From Tateyamaria sp947503385 (GTDB lineage: Bacteria; Pseudomonadota; Alphaproteobacteria; Rhodobacterales; Rhodobacteraceae): DNA of 64,000 nt. A program made the translations under genes and the position numbers. The notes below the pieces were generated by a model. It was not told the DNA's origin. It ran no database searches and saw only the letters and a program-made list of their open reading frames with translations. The DNA lies in NCBI RefSeq assembly GCF_051195235.1, contig NZ_JBNFZM010000004.1:310001-374000 (forward strand), read 5' to 3'. Below are positions 51,327 to 57,907 of the stretch, piece by piece (the first letter of the stretch is position 1; the number at the start of each line of letters is the position of its first letter).

Positions 51327-51529
51327 TCCCGCCGCGCCTTCATATCTTGCCGGAAAGTCTCGACGTCCTGCGCGGGGCAAAGGCGATTGCCGGGTTTCTG
51401 AACACGACCCCGTCGCGTGTGTACCGTTTGCACCGTGCGAAACAGCTACCGTTGTTCACTGAAGGGGCAACGCTGTGTGGGCGCAAGACGACGCTCACGG
51501 CATGGATTGAACGGCAAGAGGTTGGGTGA
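51323..51529 (+). CDS. Small excisionase-like helix-turn-helix protein
   Basis: The 68-residue protein (LPESLDVLRGAKAIAGFLNTTPSRVYRLHRAKQLPLFTEGATLCGRKTTLTAWIERQEVG) has a helix-turn-helix (IAGFLNTTPSRVYRLHRAKQ) followed by a wing and recognition segment ending in LTAWIERQ, the layout of helix_turn_helix_17/excisionase or small-terminase DNA-binding domains. It is coupled to the gene before it. It may be the second DNA-binding switch of the element, or a terminase small-subunit-like protein. Confidence 0.68.
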   Translation: MIPPRLHILPESLDVLRGAKAIAGFLNTTPSRVYRLHRAKQLPLFTEGATLCGRKTTLTAWIERQEVG

Positions 51530-51530
51530 A

Positions 51531-51770
51531 ATGACTGTTGCGGAAAGCCTTGGTTTACACGAAAACCTTGCGGGCCTTTTGATGCGGATCGGAATAGCCC
51601 TGTCGAACCCTGCGTCGGATCGTAACGCCGCTGGGGCGGTCCTGCGCGACGAACAGTGCCGTGCAGCCCTTGCAACGCTTCAGGGGACGAGCGACGCGTT
51701 CTGTGACGCTCTAATCGAAACGTCGGACGCGATTGCAGCGGTCAACGCGGACCGTCGCAAGCTGAACTGA
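51531..51770 (+). CDS. Small helical hypothetical protein
   Basis: The 79-residue protein (MTVAESLGLHENLAGLLMRIGIALSNPASDRNAAGAVLRDEQCRAALATLQGTSDAFCDALIETSDAIAAVNADRRKLN) is Ala-rich and predicted helical. Its ATG lies one base after the previous stop, completing the three-gene operon. No family is recognised. Its stop abuts the stop of the convergent exported protein. Confidence 0.58.
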   Translation: MTVAESLGLHENLAGLLMRIGIALSNPASDRNAAGAVLRDEQCRAALATLQGTSDAFCDALIETSDAIAAVNADRRKLN

Positions 51771-52499
51771 TCACCAGTTACACGTCTCGCGCAGTTCAGC
51801 CACGGCGTTTTCGACGCCCTGAATATTGAATGTCGCTGTGATCGGGTTTTCGTTGTAGGGCGTAAATCGCAGTGTCAGCTTCTCGCCGTCGAACATAGAC
51901 TTAATCACCGGTATCGAACGCCGTCCGTTCCAAAGGCCCAGAGCACGATTGTCGGTGCTGCCGATCATGTTCAGCCTCTGCGCTTTCTTGTCGTCCACTC
52001 GAAAGTCGACGCGTCCGAAGCCCTGTGTATCTGACATAAATTCACTTGTGTTTAGGATCAGTGAAGTCGTGTTCTCCATGCACCGGAGCAATACACTAGC
52101 GGTGATGCTGTTGCCGTAATTGTCCGATCCGACAACGCTGCGGTTTGTTGAAACAAGCACAATTTTGCTGTCGTCAATTGCGTTGGTACTCGTTCTGATC
52201 GACCAGCGACCCGTGTTTTTTCCGTTCTTCGCGTCATTTGCTTTTGCGGCGCTCTCTGCAACCTTGCGAACGCACATAGCGTGCGTCTCGCCTTTGTTCG
52301 GAAACTGAACGTCACAGATTTCGGCACCGGCTATAGGTTCAGGTGCAGGTTTCGGTGTAGGCGACAGGGCTGTGTAACAGGTTAGCTTGTCAGCGTCGGT
52401 TTCTTTCGCAGCACATGCGTTCAACTGCGCGTCAGTCGCCCCGGCCAAGCCGGCACCGGCAACAGTACACAAGGCAATAGCTGCAATTGTCGTTCTCAT
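51771..52499 (-). CDS. Exported VasI/TagO-like protein
   Basis: The 242-residue protein has a signal peptide (MRTTIAAIALCTVAGAGLAGA), a short cysteine-containing segment (NACAAKETDADKLTCYTAL), a Pro-rich linker, a second cysteine pair (AEICDVQFPNKGETHAMCVRKV) and a beta domain with the VasI pattern (GRWSIRTSTNAIDDSKIVLVSTNRS, LRCMENTTSLILNTSEFM). VasI/TagO proteins are T6SS-associated in some bacteria, but members also occur in prophages and satellites without any T6SS. No secretion genes are here. As cargo it may alter the cell envelope or phage adsorption, which is inference. Confidence 0.78.
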   Translation of the reverse strand: MRTTIAAIALCTVAGAGLAGATDAQLNACAAKETDADKLTCYTALSPTPKPAPEPIAGAEICDVQFPNKGETHAMCVRKVAESAAKANDAKNGKNTGRWSIRTSTNAIDDSKIVLVSTNRSVVGSDNYGNSITASVLLRCMENTTSLILNTSEFMSDTQGFGRVDFRVDDKKAQRLNMIGSTDNRALGLWNGRRSIPVIKSMFDGEKLTLRFTPYNENPITATFNIQGVENAVAELRETCNW

Positions 52500-52962
52500 G
52501 ACGTTTGTTCCCTTCCGTACAACTCTTTATGGTTGCATTTCTGGCCGTGCACACGAACAGGATCAAGGTACTTGCGAGCAATACCGTTTGAACATGTGCT
52601 GCGTATCCAGTGATCCGAACAACCCATCAGCCATCTGCTGAAATACGTCTTCGATCATATCGAGCTTGGGCTTCAGCGTAGAATGCGAGCGGCGTTTGGT
52701 TTGCGCGAACGATCAGGGGAGGGGGGCAAATAATCGCAGACCCTTGCGGTCAACGACCGGCCCCCACTAGCAACGCGAATTTTTGTAAAAAATCGTCTTA
52801 TCACGCTTTGTGATGAAAATCGTCGATACATCACGCGTGGTGAATTGCAGTTCCGGGGGTGTTTCTCACTTTCAGTTCCGATGGCTGATTTTTCACCGAT
52901 TGTCGCGGTCCTGATCGACGCGGGACAATGCAGGTCGATCTATCAACAAAGGACCAACGGAC
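52500..52962. other. Intergenic control region at the right side of the element
   Basis: About 460 bases lie between the divergent VasI-like and 50-residue genes. No frame is supported. The clear features are the two TCAC-N5-GTGA sites at 52801-52843, with an AT-rich tract just to their left (AATTTTTGTAAAAAATCG, near 52778-52795) that could carry a promoter. Upstream of 52499 nothing distinctive is seen apart from a ribosome site for the VasI-like gene. Confidence 0.45.
52801..52843. promoter_or_regulatory. Pair of TCAC-N5-GTGA operator-like sites
   Basis: TCACGCTTTGTGA (52801-52813) and TCACGCGTGGTGA (52831-52843) share arms and are exactly 30 bases apart, about three helical turns. Each is preceded by AT and the first is followed by TGA. 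Such paired symmetric sites upstream of a small gene are typical of phage-type repressor operators. No repressor of the CI/Cro type was identified, so the cognate protein is unknown. Confidence 0.65.
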
Positions 52963-53115
52963 ATGGACCATATCGACCTCGACCGACTGCGCCGCGAAGT
53001 GAACGAACACATAGACGACGCCGACTTTGAACCTGTCGTCACTTCAATTTTGACAAACTCACCCGATGTGGCGCGAATGCTGATCGACTTTGCGATACGT
53101 GTTCTCGTGAAGTGA
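52963..53115 (+). CDS. Small hypothetical protein (50 aa)
   Basis: ATG at 52963 opens a 50-residue frame (MDHIDLDRLRREVNEHIDDADFEPVVTSILTNSPDVARMLIDFAIRVLVK) with acidic and aliphatic helices. It lies 120 bases downstream of the operator pair, in the right position to be the regulated gene. No family is recognised. A strong hairpin follows about 60 bases after the stop. Confidence 0.5.
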   Translation: MDHIDLDRLRREVNEHIDDADFEPVVTSILTNSPDVARMLIDFAIRVLVK

Positions 53116-53173
53116 TCGACAAGGGCGTGTAAACGCGCCTACAGAGGCCCTTGCGCTGATTGCCTTCCCGTAT

Positions 53174-53204
53174 CCCCTGAAGCCGCGTGTGGCCGCTTCA
53201 GGGG
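53174..53204. terminator. Hairpin between convergent small genes
   Basis: CCCCTGAAGC (53174-53183) pairs perfectly with GCTTCAGGGG (53195-53204) around an 11-base loop. It stands between the end of the plus-strand 50-aa gene and the end of the minus-strand small genes, where a bidirectional terminator would be expected, but no T-tract is present on either side. Confidence 0.5.
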
Positions 53205-53217
53205 GCGTGTGGTCGAA

Positions 53218-53385
53218 CTAGACCGGGTCGCACAAGACCCAAGCTATGCACTCGACAACGCATCCGATTTCATCGCGCTTGTCTTGCACGCGTTCAATCA
53301 GACCCATCGGGGTCGACAGCTCGCCGGTCGCATGTGCGTCGTGAAAGCGCCGCGCGTCAGCGCCGAAAAACACCACTTGTTTCAT
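53218..53385 (-). CDS. Small hypothetical protein (55 aa)
   Basis: The ATG at 53385, with AAGGAAAA eight bases upstream, opens MKQVVFFGADARRFHDAHATGELSTPMGLIERVQDKRDEIGCVVECIAWVLCDPV. The well-placed ribosome site favours a real gene over the longer frames that cross it. Three cysteines and a charged middle are the only notable points. The family is unknown. Confidence 0.48.
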   Translation of the reverse strand: MKQVVFFGADARRFHDAHATGELSTPMGLIERVQDKRDEIGCVVECIAWVLCDPV

Positions 53386-53468
53386 TTCGATTTTCCTTGT
53401 GTTGCGGCGCGACATTGCGCCTGCAAAAGGGATTGCAGACGGCGGGGCACTTGTGCGGCGAAAGTTGT

Positions 53469-53627
53469 TTAGTCTCGATCCGGCGGTGGTATCTCGCGTC
53501 GTTCGGCCCAGTCTTTTACGACGCTGTAAATGTCCTGCGCGGTCGGGGTCGAACGCCATCTTTCGAGTTCAGCCAACGCGTCGCGCAAGTCGTCAGGGAC
53601 GAAGGTGGGCCATTTCGGTCCGTTCAA
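53469..53627 (-). CDS. Small hypothetical protein (52 aa)
   Basis: A TTG at 53627 with AGAGG about nine bases upstream starts a 52-residue frame (NGPKWPTFVPDDLRDALAELERWRSTPTAQDIYSVVKDWAERREIPPPDRD). The composition, with Trp, acidic helix and Pro-rich end, looks protein-like, and the 55-aa gene follows on the same strand after 83 bases. It was missed by start rules favouring ATG. It lies just inside the right arm-type repeat. No family is recognised. Confidence 0.5.
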   Translation of the reverse strand: MNGPKWPTFVPDDLRDALAELERWRSTPTAQDIYSVVKDWAERREIPPPDRD

Positions 53628-53682
53628 CTGATTTGCCTCTAACCGTTACGCGACGTCACTAAACGTCGCTCGCAATGGGTAC

Positions 53683-53705
53683 AAAAGTGGACCTCAGGTG
53701 GACCT
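53683..53705 (+). repeat. GTGGACCT tandem repeat, right end (probable integrase arm-type sites)
   Basis: Two GTGGACCT copies (53687-53694 and 53698-53705) are 11 bases apart and preceded by AAAA, matching 37957-37979 at the left end with one difference in 23 bases and in the same orientation. The block is 54 bases inside the right att core. Confidence 0.7.
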
Positions 53706-53758
53706 CGATCCATTTGGAAAAATATTTTCTATGATTTTCAATGTCTTAATGAAGTCTT

Positions 53759-53772
53759 TGGCGGAGAGACAG
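53759..53772. repeat. Right attachment site within tRNA-Ser
   Basis: TGGCGGAGAGACAG here is the complement of the tRNA-Ser 3' end (acceptor strand plus CCA). The identical 14-mer at 37794-37807 marks the other end of the element. Integration has kept the tRNA intact on the right side. Confidence 0.88.
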
Positions 53773-53848
53773 GGATTCGAACCCTGGGTGGGCTTGCACC
53801 CACAACGGTTTTCGAGACCGCCCCGTTCGACCACTCCGGCACCTCTCC
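53759..53848 (-). tRNA. tRNA-Ser (anticodon CGA)
   Basis: The minus strand folds as a class II tRNA of 90 bases including encoded CCA: acceptor GGAGAGG with the 3' strand TCTCTCC, D-arm GCCGGAGTGGTCGAAC, anticodon arm CGGT-CTCGAAA-ACCG with anticodon CGA, long variable arm GTGGGTGCAAGCCCAC, and T-arm CAGGG-TTCGAAT-CCCTG. The 3' end is the integration target of the element. Confidence 0.96.
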
Positions 53849-54003
53849 GCGGGGGTCTGTCCGGTGCGTTTAGAGCCAAGACCGACCAGAGGCAAGGCGG
53901 TTTTTGCCTGTTAACGCTTTCACGAGGATTTTGATGGACGCGGGCACTTTTTCGCATAGGCTTTTACCAATCGTTAACGAACCTCTGTCCCGAAAGGATG
54001 CCC

Positions 54004-54840
54004 ATGCACGCCGTGCGTTTTGTCACAGTTTCTTTGGTCTTTGCCCTCGCTCTTGTTCTGATGCCGCGCCTCGCGGATGCAGCGGACCGGGCCAAGCTGG
54101 AAGCGTTTCTCGAAGTGACCGGTTTCGATGTCGCGTTGGAAAGCATTCGGCTGTCTGCGGAATCCGCACCGGACATGCTGGGGATGCAGGCGGAAGATTT
54201 CGGCTCTGAATGGACACGGCTCACCAATGAGGTTTTTGACACCAAAGTGATGCATGATCTGGCACTCGATATCCTTGAAAAGACGCTGAGTGACGACCTG
54301 CTGACCCATGCCGCCGACTTCTATGCCACTGATCTTGGCAAGCGGCTGGTTGTGGCGGAAAACGCCTCGCATCTCAAGGAAGAGGGTGAAGTAAAGGATG
54401 AAAGCGGCGCCGCGATCATCGCAGGCCTGACCAGCATCAAGAGCCCGCGGCTCGATTATCTGGCGCGGATGAACGCCGCATCGGATTCCGCCGGTGTTGC
54501 CGTGCGCGCCATTCAGGAGGTGCAGGTGCGTTTTCTCATGGCCGCCGCGGGGGCGGGCGTGATCGAATTGCAACTGGAAGAGGGCGACCTGCGCGAATTG
54601 CTGAGCAACGACAAGGAAATACTCGAAGAGAGCATCGCCGAGGGTGCAATGACCGGGGCGGCCTATACCTACCAGTCGTTTTCGGACCAAGAGGTGCTTG
54701 AATACGCCAAAGCGCTGGAACACCCCAAGATGCGCGAAGTCTATGACCTGATGAACGCGGTCCAATACGAGATTATGGCCAATCGGTTCGAAGCGCTGGC
54801 CATCGAAATGCAGGACCTGCAACCCAGTCAGGAGTTGTAG
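54004..54840 (+). CDS. DUF2059-type exported protein (first copy)
   Basis: The 278-residue protein has a signal peptide (MHAVRFVTVSLVFALALVLMPRLADA) and a helical mature part with the DUF2059-like phrase LLTHAADFYATDLGKRLVVAEN. ATG 54004 is preferred to 53998 because CGAAAGG then has normal spacing. Function of this periplasmic family is unknown. It is followed 3 bases later by a second, weaker relative, making a tandem pair. Confidence 0.75.
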   Translation: MHAVRFVTVSLVFALALVLMPRLADAADRAKLEAFLEVTGFDVALESIRLSAESAPDMLGMQAEDFGSEWTRLTNEVFDTKVMHDLALDILEKTLSDDLLTHAADFYATDLGKRLVVAENASHLKEEGEVKDESGAAIIAGLTSIKSPRLDYLARMNAASDSAGVAVRAIQEVQVRFLMAAAGAGVIELQLEEGDLRELLSNDKEILEESIAEGAMTGAAYTYQSFSDQEVLEYAKALEHPKMREVYDLMNAVQYEIMANRFEALAIEMQDLQPSQEL

Positions 54841-54843
54841 GGG

Positions 54844-55617
54844 ATGCGCGCGGCGGCTCTCGCAACTGCACTTTGGCTGACAGCATTGGCCGCGCAGGCG
54901 GACAGCGCCAGTGACCAGTTGTTCGATGCGATGGGCATTCCGGGACTGATTGCGGCCTTTGCCAAGGATGGGCAACAGACGATCCCCGATCTGAATGCCG
55001 GATTTCTTGATGGACAGGGCGGCGATGTGTTCGTCGAGACGGCACAGCGGCTATACGATCCGGCGCGGCTGGAAACCGAACTGCGCGCGCAATTTGGCGA
55101 ACGGCTGGACCCGCAGGACGCACGTCAGGCGGTTGTCTTCTTTGACAGCGATCAGGGTCAGCGGATCGTCGCCATCGAGGTCGAAGCGCGCAGGGCGATG
55201 GTCGATGACGTGCTGGAGGAGGCGGCAAAGGCGGCCAGCGATACGGCAAGCGCTGACGTTCTGCGCCTGATCTCGGTGCGCGATCTGGTGGAGGTGAACA
55301 CAGACATCGCAATCGCGGCACGGTTTGCGTTCTATGACGGACTGTCGGTCGCCGCACCGGGGATCGACACCCCCGAGATAGAAGGCCAGCGCGGTATCGT
55401 GGCCGAGGACACCCGTGCGTGGATCACAGGCTATTACATGCTGGTGGCGTCAGCGTTGCAGGAGGACGACCTCGACACCTATGCCGCATTCTGGGAAACG
55501 GATGTCGGGCAGGGGGTGGATGCCGCGCTGTCGCAGGCCTTTGAACAAAGCTATGTGACCTTGTCCCATGGCTTGGGTCAGTTGGTCGGGCGGATGCTAC
55601 CGCAGAATGATCTCTAG
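54844..55617 (+). CDS. DUF2059-type exported protein (second copy)
   Basis: The 257-residue protein has a signal peptide (MRAAALATALWLTALAAQA) and the matching segment RLDPQDARQAVVFFDSDQGQRIVAIEVEARRAM, which aligns with the family fY-S-x-x-Gk region of the preceding gene. The two are adjacent and similar in layout but diverged. Role unknown; helical periplasmic protein. Confidence 0.72.
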   Translation: MRAAALATALWLTALAAQADSASDQLFDAMGIPGLIAAFAKDGQQTIPDLNAGFLDGQGGDVFVETAQRLYDPARLETELRAQFGERLDPQDARQAVVFFDSDQGQRIVAIEVEARRAMVDDVLEEAAKAASDTASADVLRLISVRDLVEVNTDIAIAARFAFYDGLSVAAPGIDTPEIEGQRGIVAEDTRAWITGYYMLVASALQEDDLDTYAAFWETDVGQGVDAALSQAFEQSYVTLSHGLGQLVGRMLPQNDL

Positions 55618-55622
55618 GCCCC

Positions 55623-55651
55623 TTGACTTGCTGTGATGATGCGCGGATAAG
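55623..55651 (+). promoter_or_regulatory. Candidate promoter for rplU-rpmA
   Basis: TTGACT (55623-55628) and GATAAG (55646-55651) are 17 bases apart, five of six and four of six consensus matches. It is followed by a leader of about 140 bases with GC-rich hairpins (CCCCTGCGGGG near 55701-55711) before rplU. The start site is a prediction. Confidence 0.45.
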
Positions 55652-55790
55652 CCCGCATCCCTGCCAGTGCTATGCGCTGGCGGTTTTTGATTCAACTCTG
55701 CCCCCTGCGGGGCACGCTGTTCGAGGCGGCTGATGCCGAAACGCCGGGGGACCCCGGGGCCACAGGACGCGGCAGACAAAGGAACGAAAT

Positions 55791-56477
55791 ATGTTCGCGG
55801 TTCTTAAAACCGGCGGCAAACAGTACAAAGTTCAATCGGGCGACACGCTCCGCGTTGAAAAACTGGCCGCAAATGCAGGTGATACCGTCCAATTCAACCA
55901 TGTGCTCATGATCGGTGGCGATGCGCCGCAGGTCGGCAGCCCCGTGGTCGAGGACGCAGGCGTTCAGGCCGAAGTCATCGAACAGATCAAAGGCCCAAAG
56001 ACGATCAACTTCGTCAAGCGCCGCCGGAAGCACAGCTCCAAGCGCACCAAGGGCCACCGCCAGCAACTGACGCTGGTGCGGATCACCGACATCCTCGCCA
56101 AGGGCGCAGGTAAATCCGGTGTGATGGCTGCCGAAAACGGCGCAGGTTTTGGCGTTGCCGCTGCAACCCCTGCCGCCGCTCCGAAGAAAGCCAAAAAGGC
56201 AGAGGCACCCAAAGCCGACGCCCCGAAGGCCGAAGAAAAGAAAGCCGCCCCCAAGAAAGCCGCCAAGGCGGACGCGGGCGCGGACGATCTCAAGCAACTG
56301 TCGGGCGTTGGCCCCGCGCTTGAGAAGAAACTGCACGAAGCTGGCGTGACCACCTTTGCGCAGATCGCAGCATGGACGCCCGAGGATGTGGCTGCTATGG
56401 ACGAGATACTGTCTTTCAAAGGCCGGATCGAGCGTGAAGGCTGGATCGAACAGGCCAAAGAAAAGACACAAGGCTAA
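55791..56477 (+). CDS. rplU: 50S ribosomal protein L21 with C-terminal helix-hairpin-helix extension
   Basis: Residues 1-103 are a normal L21 (MFAVLKTGGKQYKVQSGDTLRVEKLAANAGDTVQFNHVLMIGG, KRRRKHSSKRTKGHRQQLTLVRITDI). The chain then continues to 228 residues: a Lys/Ala-rich linker (about 125-162; KKAKKAEAPKADAPKAEEKK) and a helix-hairpin-helix domain (DDLKQLSGVGPALEKKLHEAGVTTFAQIAAWTPEDVAAMDEIL). Typical L21 is about 100 residues. To my knowledge long L21 proteins occur across Rhodobacterales; the extension resembles domains in NuoE-type proteins and polymerases. The core binds 23S rRNA; the tail's role is unknown. Confidence 0.95.
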   Translation: MFAVLKTGGKQYKVQSGDTLRVEKLAANAGDTVQFNHVLMIGGDAPQVGSPVVEDAGVQAEVIEQIKGPKTINFVKRRRKHSSKRTKGHRQQLTLVRITDILAKGAGKSGVMAAENGAGFGVAAATPAAAPKKAKKAEAPKADAPKAEEKKAAPKKAAKADAGADDLKQLSGVGPALEKKLHEAGVTTFAQIAAWTPEDVAAMDEILSFKGRIEREGWIEQAKEKTQG

Positions 56478-56489
56478 GGAGAGAGACGC

Positions 56490-56759
56490 ATGGCACATAA
56501 AAAAGCAGGCGGTTCATCCCGGAACGGTCGCGACTCCGCGGGCCGCCGTCTTGGCGTGAAACTCTACGGTGGCCAAGCGGCCATTCCCGGCAATATCATC
56601 GTGCGTCAGCGCGGGACCAAGTTCTGGCCCGGCGAAGGCGTTGGTATGGGCAAAGATCACACAATCTTTGCAACAGTCGATGGCGCCGTAACCTTCCACA
56701 AAGGCCTCAAGGGTCGCACATTTATTTCCGTGCTCCCGGCAGCGGAGGCTGCAGAATAA
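56490..56759 (+). CDS. rpmA: 50S ribosomal protein L27
   Basis: The 89-residue protein (MAHKKAGGSSRNGRDSAGRRLGVKLYGGQAAIPGNIIVRQRGTKFWPGEGVGMGKDHTIFATVDG) is a normal L27; its N-terminus reaches the peptidyl-transferase centre. AAGGAGAGAG lies just before the ATG. It follows rplU by 12 bases, the universal order, and is followed by a strong terminator. Confidence 0.97.
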   Translation: MAHKKAGGSSRNGRDSAGRRLGVKLYGGQAAIPGNIIVRQRGTKFWPGEGVGMGKDHTIFATVDGAVTFHKGLKGRTFISVLPAAEAAE

Positions 56760-56788
56760 GCCGTACCCAGAGGGTTTTGACAAAATCA

Positions 56789-56817
56789 GGGATCGGCGGA
56801 AACGCCGGTCCCTTTTT
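56789..56817 (+). terminator. Rho-independent terminator after rpmA
   Basis: GGGATCGGCG (56789-56798) and CGCCGGTCCC (56803-56812) form a 10-bp stem (one G-T pair) with a GAAA loop, followed by TTTTT (56813-56817). Confidence 0.9.
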
Positions 56818-56855
56818 CGTTTCCGCCATTTCCCGCAAAAAGCGAGGACGGTCTG

Positions 56856-57359
56856 ATGACAGACCACATGACAACCGAACGCCTGACCCTGCGCCATCCC
56901 CGGATGCAGGATGCGGCGACGATTGCGGCATTGGTGGGCGATCTGGAGGTCTCGCGCTGGCTGACGCGCGTGCCGCACCCGTACACATTGCAGGATGCGC
57001 AGGACTTTGTCGGTCGCGTCGCGGTGGGCGGCAGCAACACCTTTGTCATTTGTGTGGGCGATCAGGTCGTGGGGTGCATCGGCACGCAGGCGCAGTTGGG
57101 TTATTGGCTGGGCCAGAACCATTGGGGCCGTGGATATGCGTCCGAGGCGGCGCGGGCCATGGTCGCCCGCCACTTTGGCTTGGGCCATTCAGAATTGGAC
57201 AGCGGCCATTTCGCTGAAAACGTCGCGTCGCGCCGCGTGCTGGAAAAGCTCGGCTTTGTCCGCACGTCGCAGGAGCAGGCCAAATGCCCTGCAACCGGCG
57301 ACCGGCATGTGTTGCAACGCATGGTTCTGACCCAAGATATGTGGGAGGCGCAGACATGA
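56856..57359 (+). CDS. GNAT-family N-acetyltransferase (RimJ-like)
   Basis: The 167-residue protein starts MTDHMTTERLTLRHPRMQDAATIAALVGDLEVSRWLTRVPHPY and has the acetyl-CoA segment LGYWLGQNHWGRGYASEAARAMVARHFG, with NVASRRVLEKLGF. This is the RimJ/RimL-like type that acetylates protein N-termini or small molecules; its target is unknown. The GAGGA ribosome site precedes the ATG. It overlaps the next acetyltransferase by ATGA. Confidence 0.85.
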   Translation: MTDHMTTERLTLRHPRMQDAATIAALVGDLEVSRWLTRVPHPYTLQDAQDFVGRVAVGGSNTFVICVGDQVVGCIGTQAQLGYWLGQNHWGRGYASEAARAMVARHFGLGHSELDSGHFAENVASRRVLEKLGFVRTSQEQAKCPATGDRHVLQRMVLTQDMWEAQT

Positions 57360-57907
57360 ACACAGCATCCAAACCGATCCTACAGGGCCCCCGCGTCACC
57401 TTGCGCGATGTGGCCGATGGCGATGTCGATGGGCGGTTTGCCCTTGGCAACACACCCGACATTGTCCGCATGTTCGGCGGCGATCCTGCACAGGTGCGCG
57501 ACATCACCCGCGACGCGGCACAGGCTTGGGTCGACGCTCAGCGGGCAGAGATGCACGCGTGGGTGATCGAGGCGCATGGCGCACTGATTGGTGCGATCCG
57601 CCTGCACAGTGTGAACCCGGTGGACAAGCGCGCCCAGATTGCCATTGGCATTCTGGACCCGGCGGCCTTGGGCAAGGGCCTTGGCACCGAAGCCATGCAA
57701 CTGTTGGCGGCACACGCGTTTGACGACATGGGCCTGCACCGGCTGGGATGTCGCGTGCTGGACTTCAACACCCGCGCCATTGCGGCATATGAAAAGGTGG
57801 GTTTTGTCGTAGAGGGGCGCGAACGCGAATCCGCCATCATCGGTTCGGACTGGCATGATGACCTGATCATGGGCCTGCTCGACCGCGATCTGGCGCGGCT
57901 GTCATGA
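57356..57907 (+). CDS. GNAT-family N-acetyltransferase
   Basis: The 183-residue protein has GNAT features: RVTLRDVADGDVDGRFALGNTPDIVRMFGG, IAIGILDPAALGKGLGTEAMQLLAAHAFDDMGLHRLGCRVLDFNTRAIAAYEKVGFVVEGRERE. It belongs to the RimJ-like group with an acceptor not evident. ATG 57356 overlaps the previous stop; its own stop overlaps the LysE gene. The three-gene overlap chain points to one transcript. Confidence 0.84.
   Translation: MNTASKPILQGPRVTLRDVADGDVDGRFALGNTPDIVRMFGGDPAQVRDITRDAAQAWVDAQRAEMHAWVIEAHGALIGAIRLHSVNPVDKRAQIAIGILDPAALGKGLGTEAMQLLAAHAFDDMGLHRLGCRVLDFNTRAIAAYEKVGFVVEGRERESAIIGSDWHDDLIMGLLDRDLARLS

Larger units (their letters stand above)
37794..53772. mobile_element. Integrative element in tRNA-Ser(CGA): putative capsid-encoding phage satellite
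   Basis: Direct 14-bp copies of the tRNA-Ser 3' end (TGGCGGAGAGACAG) bound the segment at 37794-37807 and 53759-53772. Inside are a tyrosine integrase next to the left end, an AlpA-like protein, small unknown genes, HK97 portal and fused protease-capsid genes, two defence-type genes in a visibly AT-richer block, an exported VasI-like protein and small regulators. No terminase, tail, holin or lysin gene is seen in ~16 kb. Size, tRNA target and partial head module suit a cf-PICI-like satellite; a decayed prophage is the alternative. Confidence 0.85.
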
